DNA of 9,919 nucleotides, from positions 1 to 9,919 of the forward strand of contig NZ_DYXM01000248.1 of the NCBI RefSeq assembly GCF_020742175.1, read 5' to 3'. A model generated the notes under the pieces. That model searched no databases, was not told the origin of the DNA, and saw only the letters and a program-made list of their open reading frames with translations. The translations under genes and the position numbers were made by a program. The stretch comes from Dietzia timorensis (GTDB lineage Bacteria > Actinomycetota > Actinomycetes > Mycobacteriales > Mycobacteriaceae). The first letter of the stretch is position 1, and each line of letters opens with the position of its first letter. Shown here piece by piece: positions 6,101-9,919 of this stretch.

Positions 6101-7651
6101 ATGGAATCCACCGATCTTGCCGCCCACCTCTCGCAGCGGTTCGGGCTCACCGATCTTGTCGAGATCGGACACGGCGGGATGGGAGTCGTGTACAAGGCAT
6201 TTGATCCGGCGCTGCGTAGGCACGTTGCGGTGAAGCAGCTGTCGGCAGGTGCCGTCGGAGCGGACACCGACGATTCGGGCGGACGCAATGCCGCTCTCGC
6301 ACGCTTCAACTCCGAGATGCAGATGGTGGCGAACACGCGGCATTCGGCGATCGTGTCCATCCATTCCTCGGGCGTGACCGACGCCGGTTCGGTGTACTTC
6401 GTGATGGATTATGTTCCTGGGCAGACGCTGGCCGACGAAATTCGCCGCAGGCGGGAACGCGGCGAGCCGTTCACCGTCGCGGAGACAGTCGCGCTGCTGC
6501 GGCCCATCGCTTCTGCGCTCGACTATCTCCATCTTCGGGTCAAGCCGCCAATCGTTCACCGGGACGTGAAGCCCGGAAATATTCTCGTGCCCGAGGAGCG
6601 CTCGAGTTTCGAGGCCCGCAGCCTTCTCACGGACTTCGGGATCAGTCTCACGCCGGACGAAACACGTATGACGACCCTCGACATGATGATCGGCACAGAG
6701 GCGTACACGGCGCCAGAGCTGTACCCGGGCCGTTCGCACGGAGCCGATACGTCGCAGCATAATCAGCCGACGGCATCCAGCGATAACTACGCGCTGGCTC
6801 TCATCGCGTTCGAGATGCTCACCCTCAACACCCTCAAGGACACGATGTCGACAGGGGAGTGGCGAGGCGAAAGACCGATGCCGCGGTTGCGTGAACTCAC
6901 CGTAGCGGCGAGCGAAAATGGCGTCCGCGACGAACTGTCAAGCGTTTTCTCAAAGGCGTTCGCGGAGGCGCCGGCGTATCGGCATCCGACGGCGAGCGCG
7001 TTTATCGACGCATTGGCGGGCGCCGATTCCGCCCAGGCCACGACGCGCACGCACGTGCCGCCATCGGGTGACCTTGCGACCAGGCAATACGTGCCGAACA
7101 GCGCACCCATGCCCATGCAGCCGAATTACGCGGCGCCACCTCCTCACTACTCTCAAAGGCCGATGCAGCGACAAAGTTCGGTCGGAACCGTCGTCGTCGC
7201 GTCGCTGGCTACACTGCTCGTGCTGCTGCTCGTGGCGGCAGCGGCGGCATGGTTCCTCGTCTTCCGGCCGTCTTGGTCCGATGCGGATGCGAAGATCGCG
7301 GACGCGTTCCCGGGCATCGTTTCCGACCGCGAAAACGGTTCCGGGTGGAAGGGGCTTACCTGCGGGTCGCGAGAACCGAGCGAGGGGCAGGATGCGCGGA
7401 TCGTGTGCGCGAGCGAAAGCGCGTCGGTGGTGGTCGCGGACTACGGTAGCCGCGAGAACCGGGATTCGCGCGTGAGTTTGACGGATCCCGAAGGGCTCGG
7501 AAACGACGCGTGCACGATCGCCAGTGCCGAGATACCAGGCTCCGAGCGACCGACGTACGCGCTTCTGCCAGAGGGCAATCTCGACCAGTTTGCGCTGTTG
7601 ATCAGCAGCGCGAACGCGAAATCCGATCGGCTGGAACTGCCCACATGCTGA
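6101..7651 (+). CDS. Transmembrane eukaryotic-like Ser/Thr protein kinase
   Basis: 516-residue Hanks-type kinase of the actinobacterial Pkn kind. Kinase domain about 15-305: Gly-rich loop GHGGMGVV (23-30), Lys45 in VAVKQL, Glu72 as the alpha-C partner, catalytic loop HRDVKPGN (153-160) with Asp155, DFG (178-180), an activation segment with several Thr (TRMTTLDMMIGTEAY), and APE (204-206). All catalytic residues are present and the Arg before the catalytic Asp suggests control by activation-loop phosphorylation. A Pro/Gln/Met-rich linker (308-360) leads to one transmembrane helix (about 361-387) and an outer domain of about 125 residues with Cys421, 436, 471 and 516, the last being the C-terminal residue. 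That domain is not PASTA. The ATG has GAGGA 11 bases upstream. A second membrane-protein gene follows after 34 bases with its own ribosome binding site, probably in one operon. Substrate and signal are unknown. Confidence 0.94.
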   Translation: MESTDLAAHLSQRFGLTDLVEIGHGGMGVVYKAFDPALRRHVAVKQLSAGAVGADTDDSGGRNAALARFNSEMQMVANTRHSAIVSIHSSGVTDAGSVYFVMDYVPGQTLADEIRRRRERGEPFTVAETVALLRPIASALDYLHLRVKPPIVHRDVKPGNILVPEERSSFEARSLLTDFGISLTPDETRMTTLDMMIGTEAYTAPELYPGRSHGADTSQHNQPTASSDNYALALIAFEMLTLNTLKDTMSTGEWRGERPMPRLRELTVAASENGVRDELSSVFSKAFAEAPAYRHPTASAFIDALAGADSAQATTRTHVPPSGDLATRQYVPNSAPMPMQPNYAAPPPHYSQRPMQRQSSVGTVVVASLATLLVLLLVAAAAAWFLVFRPSWSDADAKIADAFPGIVSDRENGSGWKGLTCGSREPSEGQDARIVCASESASVVVADYGSRENRDSRVSLTDPEGLGNDACTIASAEIPGSERPTYALLPEGNLDQFALLISSANAKSDRLELPTC

Positions 7652-7685
7652 TCGCCGAGCTTTTTAGCCTCGACTGGAGGAGACG

Positions 7686-8384
7686 ATGATCGTCCCGCGA
7701 CCTTCCAATCACCCCAATGGCGCCCCCTTCGAAGGGTGGGACGAGCCGAGGCGATCACGCGGTCCGCTCATCGCCTCGATCGTTCTAGCCGTAGTCATCG
7801 TCATCGTTGTCGCCGCCGCAATCGTGTGGTTTGTGACAGACAAGCGAGATTCCGATTCTCTAGCTGATGATCCGAGCTTCGCCGTCACGACGAATGAAGA
7901 GGCCGCGTCGAACGAGCAGAACACGGGGGCGGCGGACGGGTCGACCACGATGACCGAGTCCGGAAACACGACTGTCACCGAGACCGTCGAACCCACGACG
8001 GCACCGAGTGGACCGATGGACGGCGAGGGTGCCGGCCGCTCGAACTACCCACTCATATCGGGAGTGCCGGCGTCTGCACAGGTCGTGCCCGAATGCGACG
8101 GGCGAGGCGTGCTCATCGTCCAGTCGGTCATGGGTAATAGCGGTGACGTCGCGGGCGAGATCAACGCCGCGCTGGCAAACAATCCCGGAGCCGTCGTTTA
8201 CCCGCCCGGGGTGTGCCCGTCGATCCGTGGCGAGTCGGGAGGTGCTCAGATCTACGCGGTCGTGCAGGACTTTGGCGACAACTTTGACGCGCTCTGCTCG
8301 GCGGAGGCCACGGCCGGCGGCGACACGAACGCTCTCAATGCACGGCGGCTCGACCGCTCGACCAACTGGGAATCTCCCTGCTAA
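7686..8384 (+). CDS. Single-pass membrane protein with four-cysteine extracytoplasmic domain
   Basis: 232 residues. A short cytoplasmic N-terminus (1-26, Pro-rich, ending in PRRSRG), one transmembrane helix (about 27-51), a Thr/Ser/Glu-rich linker (55-118), then a compact domain (about 120-232) with Cys137, 177, 204 and 232, the last residue of the protein. The stretch GRGVLIVQSVMGNSGDVAGEI with NNPGAVVYPPGVCPSI and IYAVVQDFG resembles, from memory, outer domains attached to Ser/Thr kinases of corynebacteria and relatives; this needs a profile search. The ATG has a GGAGGAG site 4-10 bases upstream and lies 34 bases after the kinase stop, so the two are probably co-transcribed. The plausible role is a partner, co-sensor or substrate of that kinase, inferred from context only. 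No enzymatic motif is visible. It ends 26 bases from the convergent transporter gene, with no clear hairpin terminator between. Confidence 0.88.
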   Translation: MIVPRPSNHPNGAPFEGWDEPRRSRGPLIASIVLAVVIVIVVAAAIVWFVTDKRDSDSLADDPSFAVTTNEEAASNEQNTGAADGSTTMTESGNTTVTETVEPTTAPSGPMDGEGAGRSNYPLISGVPASAQVVPECDGRGVLIVQSVMGNSGDVAGEINAALANNPGAVVYPPGVCPSIRGESGGAQIYAVVQDFGDNFDALCSAEATAGGDTNALNARRLDRSTNWESPC

Positions 8385-8410
8385 TTCCGCACTGCCGGGA
8401 TCGTTCTGGT

Positions 8411-9379
8411 TCAGGCGGTCTCGTGCTTCGCGGGGCTGCGGAGACGGACGATCTGCGCGAGGACAGCGAGGATCGGGAGCTCGACGAGAGGGCCGATTAC
8501 GAGCGCCACCGCGATGAGCGGCCTTTCCGGGAATGCCGCAACGGCGATCGCCAGCGCGATGGGGGAGTTGCGGGCGGTGGTGGTCATCACCAGCGCTACG
8601 CGCTCCGGGCCGGGGGCGCGCAGCAGGCCCGCCGTCATACTTGCCAGTAGTGGTGCAAGCACGAAGAAGATCGCGAGCGGCGCGAGAAGTTTCCAGAACA
8701 CCCCGGCATTGTCGGCGACCTCCTGCGCTTGCCAGGCGAGCATTCCGGCGACTGCGAGGAGAAGCAGCGGCATGACGGCGAACGCCGCCGCATCCGTGAG
8801 GCGCTGCGTGCCCCGGGCGGGGTCAGGTATGCGGCGGGCGAGGGCGCGCAGGACGACCGCCGCCGCAAGCGGCACGACCAGCACCAACAACACCGACTCG
8901 ACAAGTGTGGTGAGTTCGATGGCGGCGGATTTCCCGCCGAGTAACAACACATACATCGGCAGCAACGCGAGCTGGAGCACGAGGTTGACTGGTAGCAGGG
9001 CGGCCGCGACGCCGGTGTGCCCGCGCGCCATCGAGGTGAAGACGAGATACCAGTCGGTGCATGGAGTGACGAGAAGGAGGAGTAGCCCGATGCGCAGGTC
9101 GGGTTGATCGGCGAGCAGCCACGACCCGAGCGCCCACGCCAGGAGCGGTGTGACCACGAAGTTGAGCACCAGCGAGGCCACCACGACGGGCTTGGCGTCC
9201 CGCACCTGCCCGACATAGGAAGGATCCATCTGCACGAACACTGCGGTGAGCATCGCCACGAGGCAGGGAAGAACGAGATACTCGCCGAAGTCTCCGACAT
9301 AGGTGGCCAGGCCGACCGCGATGCCGGCCAGAGCGGCGAGCGCGACGAGAACTCCCTGCAGTCTCTCCGCCCACGACAT
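8411..9379 (-). CDS. ACR3/bile-acid:sodium symporter superfamily transporter (arsenic-resistance-like)
   Basis: 322-residue polytopic membrane protein with about ten hydrophobic helices, the usual size for the ACR3/BASS superfamily. LLLVTPCTDWYLVFTSMARG (101-120) matches the helix that carries the conserved Cys of ACR3 arsenite transporters (Cys107 here). TTTARNSPIALAIAVAAF (266-283) and GPLVELPIL (296-304) match the two discontinuous helices of the fold. Classical ACR3 has RN-x-F-E in the first of these; here it reads RNSPIA, so the acidic residue is absent and arsenite transport is not assured. Transport of another anion or oxyanion is possible. The only minus-strand gene here: convergent with the kinase operon and divergent from the DsbA-like gene. 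Upstream of the ATG on the minus strand AGGGG lies at about 10 bases. No arsR or arsenate reductase gene is seen nearby. Confidence 0.87.
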   Translation of the reverse strand: MSWAERLQGVLVALAALAGIAVGLATYVGDFGEYLVLPCLVAMLTAVFVQMDPSYVGQVRDAKPVVVASLVLNFVVTPLLAWALGSWLLADQPDLRIGLLLLLVTPCTDWYLVFTSMARGHTGVAAALLPVNLVLQLALLPMYVLLLGGKSAAIELTTLVESVLLVLVVPLAAAVVLRALARRIPDPARGTQRLTDAAAFAVMPLLLLAVAGMLAWQAQEVADNAGVFWKLLAPLAIFFVLAPLLASMTAGLLRAPGPERVALVMTTTARNSPIALAIAVAAFPERPLIAVALVIGPLVELPILAVLAQIVRLRSPAKHETA

Positions 9380-9632
9380 CGCCTCGCTGCCCCTTTCGCG
9401 CTCGCTGTATTCAGGCTATACGGGCGCCAGCCTGGGGAGCGGCTGAGGGATGAGCGGCCGGAAACAAACATTTACTGAGTAACGGCTCTGAAGTTTCCCT
9501 TGAATGATGTCGGGAACTAGGCTCGTGAAAGCGAAATGCGTACTGTCGTTAGATGACAAGTCCACTACCAGGTGGATGTGAAAGCACAGCGCTTGCCACC
9601 CGGGCCGCGCCGAAGAAGGGTTTGAGGAATAC
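9380..9632. other. Divergent intergenic region between transporter and DsbA-like gene
   Basis: About 250 bases without a supported gene, which must carry promoters for both neighbours. On the minus strand the transporter leader holds TAGCCT, a possible -10, just upstream of a short inverted repeat GTAT-N7-ATAC (9407-9421). A 5-base hairpin CAGCC/GGCTG (9428-9445) lies beside it. Towards the + strand gene, GTGAAA (about 9526) and TTAGAT (about 9549), spaced about 17 bases, are only a weak promoter match. None of these is strong enough to call as an operator or promoter on its own. Confidence 0.35.
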
Positions 9633-9919
9633 GTGAACGCGAAGTCACAGAGCGCCACGAGTAAGGCGTTGAATGGATCGTCGTCCCGAGGCATGTGGAT
9701 GACGCTGACGGCCATCGCCGGCATCATCGTGATCGCGGTCGTCGCCGTGGTCATCGCCGCGCAGAACGAAATCGGACCCTTCAAGCGGGAGGCCGTGTCC
9801 CTTAATTTCGCCGAAACCGCCGACCCGCAGATTTCCATCTCCGAAGACGGCGCCGTGACCGTAGGCGATCCCGAAGCTCCGAAAATCGACGTGTGGGAGG
9901 ACTACATGTGTCCCGCCTG
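9633..9919 (+). CDS. Membrane-anchored DsbA-like thiol-disulfide oxidoreductase (3' end cut by window)
   Basis: First 95 residues of a thioredoxin-fold protein. A short polar N-terminus is followed by one transmembrane helix or uncleaved signal anchor (about 22-43, WMTLTAIAGIIVIAVVAVVIAA). An extracytoplasmic stretch then leads to VTVGDPEAPKIDVWEDYMCP (76-94), the typical entry of DsbA-family proteins into the active site. The window ends two bases into the codon after CPA; the visible TG fits a Cys codon and so a CPAC motif, which is inferred, not seen. In actinobacteria such proteins (for example MdbA of Corynebacterium and Actinomyces) form disulfides in exported proteins. Start GTG 9633 is chosen because GAGGA lies 4 bases upstream and the reading begins with a sensible polar N-terminus; the internal ATG at 9693 would remove the cytoplasmic part and has no good site. 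Confidence 0.87.
   Translation, partial: MNAKSQSATSKALNGSSSRGMWMTLTAIAGIIVIAVVAVVIAAQNEIGPFKREAVSLNFAETADPQISISEDGAVTVGDPEAPKIDVWEDYMCPA

Noticed and set aside
5857..6760. Two overlapping minus-strand frames (5857-6360 and 5993-6760) at the tmRNA 3' end and kinase start
   Set aside because: One runs through the tmRNA T arm and the ssrA terminator; both oppose the catalytic core of the kinase and have no motif.
8385..8410. Terminator between the convergent kinase operon and transporter
   Set aside because: The 26-base gap shows no GC-rich hairpin followed by a T run on either strand.
9407..9421. Inverted repeat GTAT-N7-ATAC as an operator for the transporter
   Set aside because: Arms are only 4 bases and do not resemble a known ArsR-type operator; likely to occur by chance.
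9416..9838. Minus-strand open frame of 140 codons covering the divergent region and the DsbA-like gene start
   Set aside because: It is antisense to a convincing membrane anchor and DsbA entry motif and has no family resemblance.

Overview
The window is GC-rich, densely coding chromosomal DNA from a high-GC Gram-positive bacterium (Actinomycetota). Several features point towards the mycolate-containing group (Corynebacterium, Dietzia, Mycobacterium and relatives): an mscS, low-complexity membrane protein, smpB gene order; a tmRNA whose tag ends in QRDFALAA; a transmembrane Ser/Thr kinase with a cysteine-bearing outer domain; and a membrane-anchored DsbA-like protein. The genus cannot be fixed from sequence reading alone. 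All recognised genes are on the + strand except one transporter. I see no insertion sequence, prophage gene or CRISPR array.

Layout. Positions 1-2308 hold the 3' part of an MscS-type mechanosensitive channel, a single-pass membrane protein with a low-complexity Gly/Thr/Asp tail, and smpB. The recQ-type helicase gene (2305-4401) overlaps smpB by 4 bases and carries a C-terminal phosphoribosyltransferase-like domain. An MDR-family (quinone oxidoreductase-like) dehydrogenase follows (4447-5493). Then comes ssrA (tmRNA, 5529-5904) with its own strong terminator; a promoter for it probably lies inside the 3' end of the dehydrogenase gene. Both partners of trans-translation, SmpB and tmRNA, are therefore present, separated by about 3.2 kb.

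After the ssrA terminator a probable two-gene operon begins (6101-8384): a transmembrane Ser/Thr protein kinase and a single-pass membrane protein. Each has four cysteines in its extracytoplasmic part, and each ends exactly on a cysteine. They converge on a minus-strand ACR3/bile-acid-symporter-type transporter (8411-9379). A divergent intergenic region of about 250 bases leads to a membrane-anchored DsbA-like thiol-disulfide oxidoreductase, which the window edge cuts off inside its CPxC active site.

The region mixes core housekeeping (ribosome rescue, helicase) with envelope functions (mechanosensitive channel, kinase sensor, transporter, oxidative folding). The points most worth following are the helicase-PRTase fusion coupled to smpB, the absence of ftsEX from this neighbourhood, the kinase/partner cysteine architecture, and an ACR3-like transporter without the usual acidic residue.
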